Below are positions 15,380 to 22,838 of a stretch of DNA of 36,792 bases, one piece after another. The position numbers and the translations under genes were made by a program. The stretch is from contig DAIDAE010000008.1 in assembly GCA_027310755.1 (NCBI GenBank), positions 1-36,792 of the forward strand. The letters are read 5' to 3'. Each line of letters opens with the position of its first letter. The stretch's first letter is position 1. The notes beneath the pieces were generated by a model that searched no databases, was not told the origin of the DNA, and saw only the letters and a program-made list of their open reading frames with translations. This DNA is from Candidatus Micrarchaeaceae archaeon. Its GTDB lineage: Archaea; Micrarchaeota; Micrarchaeia; Micrarchaeales; Micrarchaeaceae.

Positions 15380-16612
15380 TCAGAGCATGTCCAGGAATTC
15401 CGGGTCTTCCAGATACTTGATCAGCGCGTTTCCAAGTTTGACCGCCTCTGCGCCGTCAACCACCCTATGGTCAAATGTTATGGTGAACGGGAGGACCTTC
15501 CCTATTATCTGTTTGCCGTCCTCTACGAAAGCCCAGTCCCTGATTGAGAGCATCCCTATTATTGCGACATCCGGAGGGTTTATCATCGGAACTGCAAGGA
15601 AACCGCCGCCAAGGCTGCCTATGTTGGTTATTGTTATCGATGTATCTTTCATGTTCTCTATCGCTATTGTTTTGTCCTTGATTTTCTGCCCGAGGACCTG
15701 TATCTCCCTTGCTATCTCCGATATGCTCTTCCTGTCCGCATTCTTTATCACAATGACCTTGAGTCCGTCCTCTGACTCGGCTGCAAGCCCAACATTGTAG
15801 TATTTTTTGACTATAATCTCCTGGGCATCACGGTCATAGCTAGCGTTGAAATTCGGATTCTCCCTCAATCCCTGAACAAGAGCCTTGATTATGAACGGCA
15901 GGAATGTTAGGTGTATGTCCATATCCTTCATTCTCTGCTTCTCCTTTGTGACGAGATTCCAGAGCTCCGTTGCATTGATCAGATCCATGTGGGTCGCCCT
16001 AGGGATCTTCCACGATTCCTCCATGTTCCTTGCTATCGTCCTCCTGGTCATGGATAGCTTAACCCTCTGAATATCATTATCGTGCCGAACAGCTGCCGTA
16101 GTTGTAGACCCCTGTGCAGTGACATCCTGCCTTACACTGTCCCCTGCCACTGATCTCACATCGCTTTCAAGCACCCTGCCGCCCGGCCCGGTTCCTGTCA
16201 CCGTTTTCAGGTCAATATTTAAGTCGTTGGCCAGTTTTCTTACTGATGGTGCAGCGATTATTTCCCTTGATGCTGTTGTCTTTTGCTGTTTCTGCGCCGG
16301 TGTTGTGGACATCGCTTTCTGTTGCGGGCCTGCCGCTGCCGCTTGTTTTTGCTGTGAGGCCCCCATCGATTTCAATTCATCCGCAGTTCCCACAACCGCT
16401 ATCGTATCGCCGATATGGACTATGGTTCCCTGTTTAGCTACAATCCCAACTATTCCACTTATCGGGGCTGGAGCATTGACGACAGCCTTGTCCGTCTCCA
16501 CTTGAACTATGGACTGGTCCTCCTTGACCGCGTCCCCATCGTTGACCAGCCATTTCAGTACATGGCCCTCTGTGATTCCTTCCCCCACATCAACGAATTT
16601 AAGCTCCTTCAT
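15380..16612 (-). CDS. pdhC: Dihydrolipoamide acyltransferase (E2) of a 2-oxoacid dehydrogenase complex
   Basis: Core of the multienzyme complex; it accepts the acyl group from E1 on lipoamide and passes it to CoA. There is one lipoyl domain (residues 1-78) with target Lys42 in VETDKAVV, then an Ala/Gln-rich linker. A peripheral subunit-binding domain follows (IAAPSVRKLANDLNIDL..., about 118-155), then a second linker and the catalytic domain ending FTITFDHRVVDG with His382 and Asp386. The length (410 aa) is typical for a one-lipoyl E2. It begins 2 nt after the E1beta stop. It requires a lipoylation enzyme, which is not in this window. Confidence 0.94.
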   Translation of the reverse strand: MKELKFVDVGEGITEGHVLKWLVNDGDAVKEDQSIVQVETDKAVVNAPAPISGIVGIVAKQGTIVHIGDTIAVVGTADELKSMGASQQKQAAAAGPQQKAMSTTPAQKQQKTTASREIIAAPSVRKLANDLNIDLKTVTGTGPGGRVLESDVRSVAGDSVRQDVTAQGSTTTAAVRHDNDIQRVKLSMTRRTIARNMEESWKIPRATHMDLINATELWNLVTKEKQRMKDMDIHLTFLPFIIKALVQGLRENPNFNASYDRDAQEIIVKKYYNVGLAAESEDGLKVIVIKNADRKSISEIAREIQVLGQKIKDKTIAIENMKDTSITITNIGSLGGGFLAVPMINPPDVAIIGMLSIRDWAFVEDGKQIIGKVLPFTITFDHRVVDGAEAVKLGNALIKYLEDPEFLDML

Positions 16613-16614
16613 CG

Positions 16615-17580
16615 CTACACCGACATTATCCTATCTATTGCCTGCGAGACCTTCATTTCATTTGGTATATAGAATTGCTCATAGCCAGGGAAAGGATATG
16701 GAAGGCTTGCCGATGCAACCCTTGTGACCGGGGCCTGGAGCTCAAATATTGCCTTATCCGCAATTCTGGCCGCGATCTCTGCACCGGCACCAAAGGAAAG
16801 TTGTGCCTCATGGACAATCATCGCCCTACCGGTTTTTTTTACGCTTTTTATTATTGTGTTTTCGTCAAGCGGGTTTATCGTCCTGAGGTCAATTATCTCT
16901 GCATTTGTGCCCTTATTCTCCACTGCATTCTTTACCACGGGAACCATCGTGCCCCACGTGACTATCGTGAGGTCATCTCCCTGCTTGACAACATCTGCCT
17001 TCCCTATCGGAATTTCATACATGTTATCGGGCACCTCCTGCTTGAACAGCCTGTACAGCTTTGTTGGCTCGAGGAACAGCACCGGGTCGTTCATGTGCGC
17101 TGCCTTTATCAACAGCCCTTTTGCATCGTATGGGTTCGATGGCTCCACTACAATGAGCCCTCCAACGTGTGAATAGTATTCTTCTGGGCTGTCAGAATGG
17201 TGCTCCAGTGTCCTTACGCCGCCGCTGACCGGCGTTCTTACTATCATCGGAACGCTTTTCGTGGAACGCGACCTGCTCCTATAGCGCGCAGCGTGGTTGA
17301 TCAATTGATCGAAGGCGAGGTACATAAATCCCGCGAATTGTATCTCCGGAATCGGAAGCATGCCTGCGAGCGCCATCCCTACCGATACTCCTATTATTCC
17401 CGCTTCTGAAAGGGGAGTGTCCATTACCCTAAGCTCTCCGTATTTTTCATAAAGTCCGTCGGTCACCCGGAAGACCCCTCCATCCTTGCCGATATCCTCG
17501 CCAAGAACCACGGCATTTTTGTTTTCCGCGAGAATCAGGTCAAGGGCATTGTTGAGTGCGCCGACCATATTTGTCATCAT
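16615..17580 (-). CDS. pdhB: 2-oxoacid dehydrogenase E1 component, beta subunit
   Basis: Transketolase-like subunit that forms the thiamine-diphosphate active site with E1alpha. Family features seen are GEDIGKDGGVFRVTDGL near the N-terminus, PLSEAGIIGVSVGMA, EIQFAGFMYLAFDQLINH, RTPVSGGVRTLEHHSDS and the C-terminal domain with VTWGTMVPVV and VTRVASASLPYPF. ATG 17580 overlaps the E1alpha TGA (ATGA), which is the natural start and gives 321 aa. The frame extends upstream to 17619, but that would run back into E1alpha. The substrate could be pyruvate or branched-chain 2-oxoacids; sequence inspection does not decide. Confidence 0.94.
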   Translation of the reverse strand: MMTNMVGALNNALDLILAENKNAVVLGEDIGKDGGVFRVTDGLYEKYGELRVMDTPLSEAGIIGVSVGMALAGMLPIPEIQFAGFMYLAFDQLINHAARYRSRSRSTKSVPMIVRTPVSGGVRTLEHHSDSPEEYYSHVGGLIVVEPSNPYDAKGLLIKAAHMNDPVLFLEPTKLYRLFKQEVPDNMYEIPIGKADVVKQGDDLTIVTWGTMVPVVKNAVENKGTNAEIIDLRTINPLDENTIIKSVKKTGRAMIVHEAQLSFGAGAEIAARIADKAIFELQAPVTRVASASLPYPFPGYEQFYIPNEMKVSQAIDRIMSV

Positions 17581-18737
17581 TTTCCATCCACCTCTTTGGC
17601 CTGCAGTCCACTCTGCCAATATCCCGCCGCCTCCGCGGCGTCCATCTCCTCCTTCAACACATCCGGCATAAAACTGTAAAGGTTCTCGAACATGCTCTTT
17701 GGATCAGGCTTGAAAGCCTCAGCCTTTTCCAACGCATCGTCTATCTGCTTGAGCTGCGCATCAGCCATTTCGCTCTCCTGTTTATCGCTCCAAAGATTCT
17801 TTTTCATAAGATAGGCCTTTATCCTCAGTATAGGATCCTTATCCTTCCAGGCGGCAACCTCCTCGTCGCTCCTGTATTTTGTAGGATCATCAGCCGTGGT
17901 GTGCATGCTCATCCTGTAAGTGAGACATTCTATTACAAACGGTCCGTTTGCGGAATTCGCGATCGCATCTTTTGTGGCTTTGTAGACCGCAATGACATCG
18001 TTGCCATCTACCTGTATCGCCGGAATCCCTGCGGCAATCGCCTTCTGTGCGAGCGTCGCCGTCATGGTTTGCTTGCTCCTTGGCATGGATATGGCCCAGC
18101 CATTGTTCTCTATTATGAATACAACCGGCGCTTTCATCACTCCCGCAAAGTTCATCGCCTCATAAAAATTGCCTTCCGAAGTGCCCCCATCACCCACATA
18201 GGTTACTACCGCGCCTCCGGCGTTTTTGTATTTTAACGCGTAGGCTATCCCTACCGCATGCGGAAGCTGCGTTGCGACAGGGACTATGTATGATACTGCA
18301 TTAACTCCCTTTCCAACAGTGCTGCCCTCCTCGTACCCCCTCCAGTAAATGAAAAATGCCTCGAGCGACAGTCCTCTGGCGAGGAAGACCCCGTGCTGCC
18401 TGAAATTTGGGACAAAGAAATCGTTGTCTCCCATTGCAAGCGCGCTACCTATCTGGGTCGCCTCTTGTCCGAGTATCGGGGCGTAGGTCACCGCCCTCCC
18501 CTGCCTCTGCAGGCTTAGCGCCTTTGCGTCCAGCGCGCGTGCAAACGACATCCACCTGTACATGTCAAGTATTTTATTGTCGTCTACATCCTTTGGAAAG
18601 AGCGACATATCAAGCGATCCGAACTCGTCCATTATCTGCATGTAGCTTATGGTTCCGTTGTAGACCTGCTTCAGCACCAGCTCACCAATATTGATTATAT
18701 GCAAAATAATATATGGCTTAGGTAGGGAGCCCTCCAT
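17577..18737 (-). CDS. pdhA: 2-oxoacid dehydrogenase E1 component, alpha subunit
   Basis: Thiamine-diphosphate-dependent decarboxylase subunit. The ThDP/Mg motif runs from GDGGTSEGNFYEAMNFAG (182-199) to IIENN (208-212). Upstream are YAPILGQEATQIGSALAM and FFVPNFRQHGVFLARG, and the phosphorylation-loop-like segment YRMSMHTTADDPTKYRSDEE follows. The family N-terminus seems to begin around residue 33 (YMQIMDEFGSLD). The first ~20 residues of the frame from 18737 overlap a small zinc-ribbon gene and a TATA-like stretch (18704-18714). The real start may therefore be GTG 18677, behind GGTGAG, or ATG 18641. It is first in the E1alpha-E1beta-E2-(glycosidase)-E3 series. Confidence 0.92.
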   Translation of the reverse strand: MEGSLPKPYIILHIINIGELVLKQVYNGTISYMQIMDEFGSLDMSLFPKDVDDNKILDMYRWMSFARALDAKALSLQRQGRAVTYAPILGQEATQIGSALAMGDNDFFVPNFRQHGVFLARGLSLEAFFIYWRGYEEGSTVGKGVNAVSYIVPVATQLPHAVGIAYALKYKNAGGAVVTYVGDGGTSEGNFYEAMNFAGVMKAPVVFIIENNGWAISMPRSKQTMTATLAQKAIAAGIPAIQVDGNDVIAVYKATKDAIANSANGPFVIECLTYRMSMHTTADDPTKYRSDEEVAAWKDKDPILRIKAYLMKKNLWSDKQESEMADAQLKQIDDALEKAEAFKPDPKSMFENLYSFMPDVLKEEMDAAEAAGYWQSGLQAKEVDGK

Positions 18738-18831
18738 CCTCGCAATCCATTTCCTTTCCGCACGTCAAACATTTCATTCTGCACGATTTAATCGGGATGA
18801 AGGTATCGTTCCTGCAGTATAGGCACCGCAT
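18718..18831 (-). CDS. 37-aa zinc-ribbon-like mini-protein
   Basis: An ATG frame just upstream of E1alpha encodes 37 residues with two CxxC knuckles (MRCLYCRND at 1-9 and KCLTCGKEMD at 20-29) spaced 14 apart, plus Cys17 and Cys30. This is a zinc-ribbon or rubredoxin-like arrangement. The frame stays open upstream to about 18890 without a better ATG. It ends at TAA 18718-18720, overlapping the longest possible E1alpha frame by 20 nt. A GTGAG lies 3 nt before the ATG. It may be a small metal-binding protein co-transcribed with the dehydrogenase. Confidence 0.5.
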   Translation of the reverse strand: MRCLYCRNDTFIPIKSCRMKCLTCGKEMDCEDGGLPT

Positions 18832-18947
18832 CGGCTCACAAAAAGCCTTGTCATGCGCATGATTTATGTTTTTCTGTATTAAGCCACGATTTGCTGCCAG
18901 AGATCATCATCGAAATCGAGCAATGCAGCGAGGGGAAGAAGCAACGC

Positions 18948-19676
18948 TCAGGTCCTAGAACGCGCCCTGCCAGATAATCTTACTACATACGGCGAGATTT
19001 TTTCATCATCGATGAACTTCTGCATCCTTAGCACAGCCAGATCCATATTTATCTGCCTGTACTCCTCGTTTCCATTTGCCACGAGGACAACATCCTTTAT
19101 ACCGAGGTTCCTTACCGCAATCTCTATACTTGGCAACAGCTCGTCAATCCAAAGCGCCTGAAGAATGTATACGTGCCTTTCCTTCGGGTCCTTTCCTGCC
19201 TCCTTTATCAGGTCAGCAAATTTCATTTCTGACGGTTTGGAGATCAAAAGGGTTTTCTCTGCGTGTGGCATGTTTACATCAACCCCTACCAGCGCGGCAG
19301 TCACCGGCGTTCCGGTGCGCTCCTCCAATCGTTTTCGCTGCAATTCAGCATTAATAATCTCGAGCTCCGCTGCCGTTTTGTATGGGGCAGTTCTAAATTG
19401 ATCAACAAGGGTCCGCATGACTCTATCACTTACCATTAGTTTCCCTGCCAATGCTCCATCCACTACGCCCATTGCCCCGCAATTCTTATGCGTTACTGAT
19501 TCGGGTTTTGATCCAGAGCCATCACCTTCCTTTTTTGAGTCTAACAAGTTGTTGAGGCGATAATCCATGCAGGAAATACGGGGTATGTCCCCGTTCTCTC
19601 GCACTGCAGCTATGGAGTTCGCAAACACCTCCACATCCCCGCCAGCGTTTCTAAGATCTATAACCTTACCGGTCAC
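18948..19676 (-). CDS. Beta-carbonic-anhydrase-like protein
   Basis: From GTG 19676 the 242-aa product contains ISCMDYRLNN, matching the beta-carbonic anhydrase C-x-D-x-R signature (Cys36, Asp38, Arg40), and THKNCGAMG, matching H-x-x-C-G-A (His63, Cys66). These would supply the two Cys and one His zinc ligands and the Asp-Arg dyad. The remainder (VTAALVGVDVN, AVRNLGIKDVVLVANG) is compatible with the alpha/beta fold. A longer frame to 19853 exists, but a TATA box (19708-19716) lies inside it and it runs into the divergent gene. CO2 hydration is the family activity. The operon upstream of the dehydrogenase releases CO2, so the proximity is suggestive only. A CA-like fold with another role is possible. 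Confidence 0.65.
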   Translation of the reverse strand: MTGKVIDLRNAGGDVEVFANSIAAVRENGDIPRISCMDYRLNNLLDSKKEGDGSGSKPESVTHKNCGAMGVVDGALAGKLMVSDRVMRTLVDQFRTAPYKTAAELEIINAELQRKRLEERTGTPVTAALVGVDVNMPHAEKTLLISKPSEMKFADLIKEAGKDPKERHVYILQALWIDELLPSIEIAVRNLGIKDVVLVANGNEEYRQINMDLAVLRMQKFIDDEKISPYVVRLSGRARSRT

Positions 19677-19707
19677 TTTATCACACAGGGAATCTAACCT
19701 TTTTAGA

Positions 19708-19740
19708 TATATAAAACAATCCCTGCATACATATTTTAAT
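19708..19740. promoter_or_regulatory. Divergent promoter region
   Basis: On the minus strand TTTTATATA (19708-19716) lies about 36 nt before GTG 19676. On the plus strand ATTTTAAT (19733-19740) is centred 25-26 nt before ATG 19762. The two boxes set back-to-back leaderless or short-leader starts and explain why the longer frames on both strands should be trimmed. Confidence 0.5.
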
Positions 19741-19761
19741 CTATTTTTCCCATCCCTATCG

Positions 19762-20793
19762 ATGGAAACGGAGGAGCGCAAGCAAAGGAACGTGCTTGTT
19801 TTGATAGCGTTGCTTATGGGCTCCTTCCTGCTTGTTGCAGGTGCCATATACATGTTGAAGGAACTCGCGTATCTTTATGGCATAGACATAGGTGCAACCT
19901 ATGTAATCCAGCAACTGGGCAGCAACATTGCATCATCGTCCAGCATAGCGCAGTTGATCGGTGAGATTACACTGTTGCGCTCAGGACTGTATGAATCATA
20001 TGCATTGTCACTGATATCCCTGGCGGCTGCGTCATCCGCACTTATACTATTCGTGAGGAGGTACGACAAGGGGCAGAATTCGCAAAACACATATTCTATG
20101 CTCCATTCCGCATTTACCGTTGTCTATGTATTGCTGATATATGTGATAATGGCCAACCTCTATCTATACCTAAACGCGCTTTACATGTACATAATATATT
20201 TTGGAATTATAATGTCCCTGGCCGCAGATGCGTATATGCAATATGGTCTAAGGCAGGCGGCATTCTTCGGCCATCGACAGCGCGGAAAAACTTCGGTGAC
20301 AATGGACCCGTCAAAACCATTCTCAAACCTCATCGCCTTACAGGATATATTCATGAATATGTCAGGGGAATTGAGGGTGGTGGATAAGCACTTCAGTTCG
20401 CCCGCGCTGGAAAACCTGCACAGAATAGCTGAAAAGAGCATCACCAATTTCACAAAACTGGTGATATTGACGTCGAAAGAGATGCTGGATTCGGGATTCG
20501 GGGCGGCGGTGACCGATTTCAGGAAAGAATTGGGCGAGAATGGCACGGGGCTTGAGGTTAGGTTGATGGATGACAAGGATGCCGTCGATCAGCACGAACG
20601 CTTCATGATGGATGAAAAAGTGGCATATAAGATTCCGCCGTTTAACATAATCAACAAGAGGAGCGAGCACATAACAAAGATAAATTTCGCGGAGAGCGAC
20701 AGACGCTTCAAGTACCTCTACGGCAGGGCGATAAGCCTGGAAAACTACTTTGTAAAGAAAGCAAGGGACTCGCCGCCAGTTCAAGGTGCATAA
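19762..20793 (+). CDS. Four-helix membrane protein with soluble C-terminal domain, possible PLD-like fold
   Basis: From ATG 19762 the protein has 343 residues. Four hydrophobic helices occupy residues 10-165 (for example VLVLIALLMGSFLLVAGAIY and VVYVLLIYVIMANLYLYLNA), followed by a cytoplasmic domain of about 170 residues. That domain has a helical part (LIALQDIFMNMSGELRVVDK) and an alpha/beta part ending DQHERFMMDEKVAYKIPP, which loosely resembles the H-x-[KR] strand of degenerate phospholipase-D-like domains. No complete HKD motif is present, so enzymatic activity is doubtful. The frame extends upstream to 19567, but the promoter spacing favours 19762. TrmY follows 2 nt later, so they are co-transcribed. 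The function is unknown. Confidence 0.65.
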   Translation: METEERKQRNVLVLIALLMGSFLLVAGAIYMLKELAYLYGIDIGATYVIQQLGSNIASSSSIAQLIGEITLLRSGLYESYALSLISLAAASSALILFVRRYDKGQNSQNTYSMLHSAFTVVYVLLIYVIMANLYLYLNALYMYIIYFGIIMSLAADAYMQYGLRQAAFFGHRQRGKTSVTMDPSKPFSNLIALQDIFMNMSGELRVVDKHFSSPALENLHRIAEKSITNFTKLVILTSKEMLDSGFGAAVTDFRKELGENGTGLEVRLMDDKDAVDQHERFMMDEKVAYKIPPFNIINKRSEHITKINFAESDRRFKYLYGRAISLENYFVKKARDSPPVQGA

Positions 20794-20795
20794 TT

Positions 20796-21350
20796 ATGAG
20801 AGAATTCCTGCTCCATTCTAGGACCGGATATACTGGGGCCAACTTCAAGAGCCTGATGATGGGAGGCAGGTTGGACATAGTTTATCAATGTGTACTCATG
20901 GCCTTGTTCAAGTCGGCCGCGCACAGGCAGGATGTTGTTTTTCATGCGATACTGAACGGACCGCCGAATCCGCCAATGCACCTGGAAATTAGCGGCGCAG
21001 AGCTCAGGGATGTAAGGATAGATGAGAGAAGCTGGGAGAAGGTGCTGAAGAACGTCCTGAGTGGAAAGAGCCACCCAGGAATCGCTGTCGATAAAACTCC
21101 TTTCCAAAAACTAATCAAGGAAAAGAGCGCAGCAGGCTACAAGATACTGGTTCTTAGCAATGAGGGGAATGAAATAAACGGCGAAAAGCTGGATGGAGAC
21201 ATGCTTTTTGTGCTCGGCGACCACGTAGGACTGCCAAAGAATGACGAAAGCTTTGCGCTCAGGTATGGCACCAAGGTTTCCTTGGGAAGGGAGAAATATC
21301 TTGCAGCAAGCTGCATCGACATTGTAAACTACCATCTGGATCAGATATGA
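20796..21350 (+). CDS. trmY: tRNA (pseudouridine54-N1)-methyltransferase TrmY
   Basis: SPOUT-class, SAM-dependent enzyme that makes m1-pseudouridine at position 54 in the T-loop of archaeal tRNAs. The 184-aa protein follows the family along its length: MREFLLHSRTGYTG, GGRLDIVYQCVLMALF, LNGPPNPPMHLEISGAELR, then the trefoil-knot segment LFVLGDHVGLP and the C-terminal SLGREKYLAASCIDIVNYHL. It starts 2 nt after the membrane-protein stop, and its TGA overlaps the ATG of the Sua5 gene (ATGA). Two tRNA modifiers are therefore translated in tandem. Confidence 0.94.
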   Translation: MREFLLHSRTGYTGANFKSLMMGGRLDIVYQCVLMALFKSAAHRQDVVFHAILNGPPNPPMHLEISGAELRDVRIDERSWEKVLKNVLSGKSHPGIAVDKTPFQKLIKEKSAAGYKILVLSNEGNEINGEKLDGDMLFVLGDHVGLPKNDESFALRYGTKVSLGREKYLAASCIDIVNYHLDQI

Positions 21351-22405
21351 CCGAAATTATTAAGATAAATGCCACAGCACCAGAAAAAAGCAAAATTGCT
21401 GCCGCAGCCAAGTACATAAAAAATGGAGGAATAGTTATTTTCCCAACCGAGACCGTATATGGCATAGGTGCAAATGCATTTGATGGAAACACGTGCGCCA
21501 AAATATTCAAAGTCAAGGACCGGCCGGTAGACAATCCGCTCATTGTTCATGTTTCCTCCTTTGAGATGGCGAACGATGTTGGCGTTATTCCAAAAGAATA
21601 CACAGATGTCATAAAGAAAATCTGGCCATCTCCAATAACCTTCATAGTCAAAACAAGAAAGAAGTTTCCAAAGGAAGTGACCGCCGGATTGGAGACTGTT
21701 GCAATAAGGATGCCCGCGCATCCAGTTGCACTGGCGCTTATTATAAAGTCCGGTGTCCCGATAGCGGCGCCGAGCGCCAATCCCTCCAAGAAGCCAACCG
21801 CAACCAATGCAAACCAGGCGATAAAATACTTTGATGGAAAAGTGGATTGCATAATAGACTCGGAAAGGTCGTTTTTTGGAGTAGAGTCAACAATAATAGA
21901 TTTAGAACGGTTTGTCGTACTTAGGCCAGGGCCGTTTACTCCGGAAGAGATAGAACGAGCATTTGGCAAGAAGATAAAAGTCGATAAAATTGCCAAGGGG
22001 GAAATCAACGCAGAGCAAGCAATAAGCCCTGGCACAAAATATCGGCACTACTCTCCCGAAACCCCTTTCTATCTTTTTGAAGGACAGATTGACTCACTAA
22101 TAGAAGAACTGGACAATATTGAGCAAGTTCCTGAGTTTGCATTCATCGGCTCTAGCGAATCCTGCACCAAAATGTCGAAGGCGTTCGGTTGCAGTACAAT
22201 TGATCTGGGAGGCAGGTCAAACATGTATGAGATAGCGAAAAACCTTTATGACGGAATAATCCTGCTGGATTCCCTGAAAGTAAAGTTTGGCGTAATCGAG
22301 GAATTTGATGAGGAAGGAATAGGCCTTGCTATAATGAACAGGATAAGGAAAGCAACATCTCACAAGACGTTCCCGAATGAAATAAGAAACCTTAAAAAGG
22401 TTTGA
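21347..22405 (+). CDS. sua5: Threonylcarbamoyl-AMP synthase (Sua5/YrdC family)
   Basis: Makes threonylcarbamoyl-AMP from threonine, bicarbonate and ATP, the precursor of t6A37 in ANN-decoding tRNAs. The YrdC domain (about 1-205) shows GGIVIFPTETVYGIGANAF, the K-x-R motif in KVKDRPVDNPL, APSANPS and VESTIIDL...RPGPFT. The linker SPGTKYRHYSPETP leads to a C-terminal Sua5 domain (about 235-345), so this is the longer Sua5 type. ATG 21347 overlaps the TrmY stop. Its own TGA overlaps the ATG at 22405 of a Cys-rich mini-frame, suggesting further coupling. Confidence 0.94.
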   Translation: MTEIIKINATAPEKSKIAAAAKYIKNGGIVIFPTETVYGIGANAFDGNTCAKIFKVKDRPVDNPLIVHVSSFEMANDVGVIPKEYTDVIKKIWPSPITFIVKTRKKFPKEVTAGLETVAIRMPAHPVALALIIKSGVPIAAPSANPSKKPTATNANQAIKYFDGKVDCIIDSERSFFGVESTIIDLERFVVLRPGPFTPEEIERAFGKKIKVDKIAKGEINAEQAISPGTKYRHYSPETPFYLFEGQIDSLIEELDNIEQVPEFAFIGSSESCTKMSKAFGCSTIDLGGRSNMYEIAKNLYDGIILLDSLKVKFGVIEEFDEEGIGLAIMNRIRKATSHKTFPNEIRNLKKV

Positions 22406-22536
22406 TGAGCAGTATTTCCATGGCAAAGAAAAATGAATGCAAATACGGAGCTACGTGCAACTACGGAATGAAGAAAGGCAAATGAATGTGCGCAAGTGAT
22501 TGCTCGTGCGGCTGCGATTGCGGAGATAAGAAATAA
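22405..22536 (+). CDS. Metallothionein-like Cys-rich mini-gene split by an in-frame TGA
   Basis: ATG 22405 overlaps the Sua5 stop (TGATG). It opens a 26-codon frame whose second Met begins MAKKNECKYGATCNYG and which ends at TGA 22483-22485. The very next codon, in the same frame, is ATG, followed by a 16-aa frame MCASDCSCGCDCGDKK ending at TAA 22534-22536. Read together they form one Cys-rich peptide of the metallothionein kind, with clustered CxC pairs. Either two tiny proteins are made by stop-start reinitiation, or the gene is a recent nonsense mutant. TGA is an ordinary stop elsewhere in this window. Metal binding is inferred only from Cys spacing. Confidence 0.45.
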
Positions 22537-22601
22537 TCCTCTAACAGCTTACGAAGCATTTACGATGTTATTAAGCTATTCCTAGCGCTATTTTACTACG
22601 A

Positions 22602-22729
22602 CATAAGAATCTCGAATGCCCGTGCGCCGGAGCGTGCAACTGTATCTATAAATGCCAGCCGAGGCTCTTTGCAAATGCCTTGGAAACTGCGATTGTGGAT
22701 GTACTTGCGGTGAAAAGGGCGGAGAATGA
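22602..22729 (+). pseudogene. Second, frameshifted metallothionein-like copy
   Basis: One frame reads LECPCAGACNCIYKCQP (22611-22661), resembling the EC..GA.CN part of the upstream mini-gene. A second frame starting ATG 22652 reads MPAEALCKCLGNCDCGCTCG and ends at TGA 22727-22729, resembling the CSCGCDCGDKK end. The two similar halves lie in different frames and the first has no usable start codon. The simplest reading is a tandem duplicate broken by a frameshift. The second half could still be expressed as a 25-aa peptide. Confidence 0.45.
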
Positions 22730-22838
22730 AACCAAAATTACATTCATAAATTTTTAGCATATGCGATTGTAGCAGAAAATAACACAATAAACATAAATAC
22801 TACACCGAACAAGAGTCTCTTTAATCTTTGGCATTCTT

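Noticed and set aside
17581-17619. Upstream start for E1beta
   Set aside because: It lies within the E1alpha coding end. The ATGA overlap at 17577-17580 gives the family-typical N-terminus.
19567-19761. Long N-terminal extension of the membrane protein, and the mirror extension of the carbonic-anhydrase-like gene
   Set aside because: The two extensions overlap antisense, each contains the other's promoter box, and the added residues look non-coding.
22483-22485. TGA read as selenocysteine or reassigned as a sense codon
   Set aside because: TGA terminates several well-supported genes here (KaiC-like, XRE regulator, TrmY, Sua5), and no SECIS-like structure was evident. A nonsense mutation or reinitiation is simpler.
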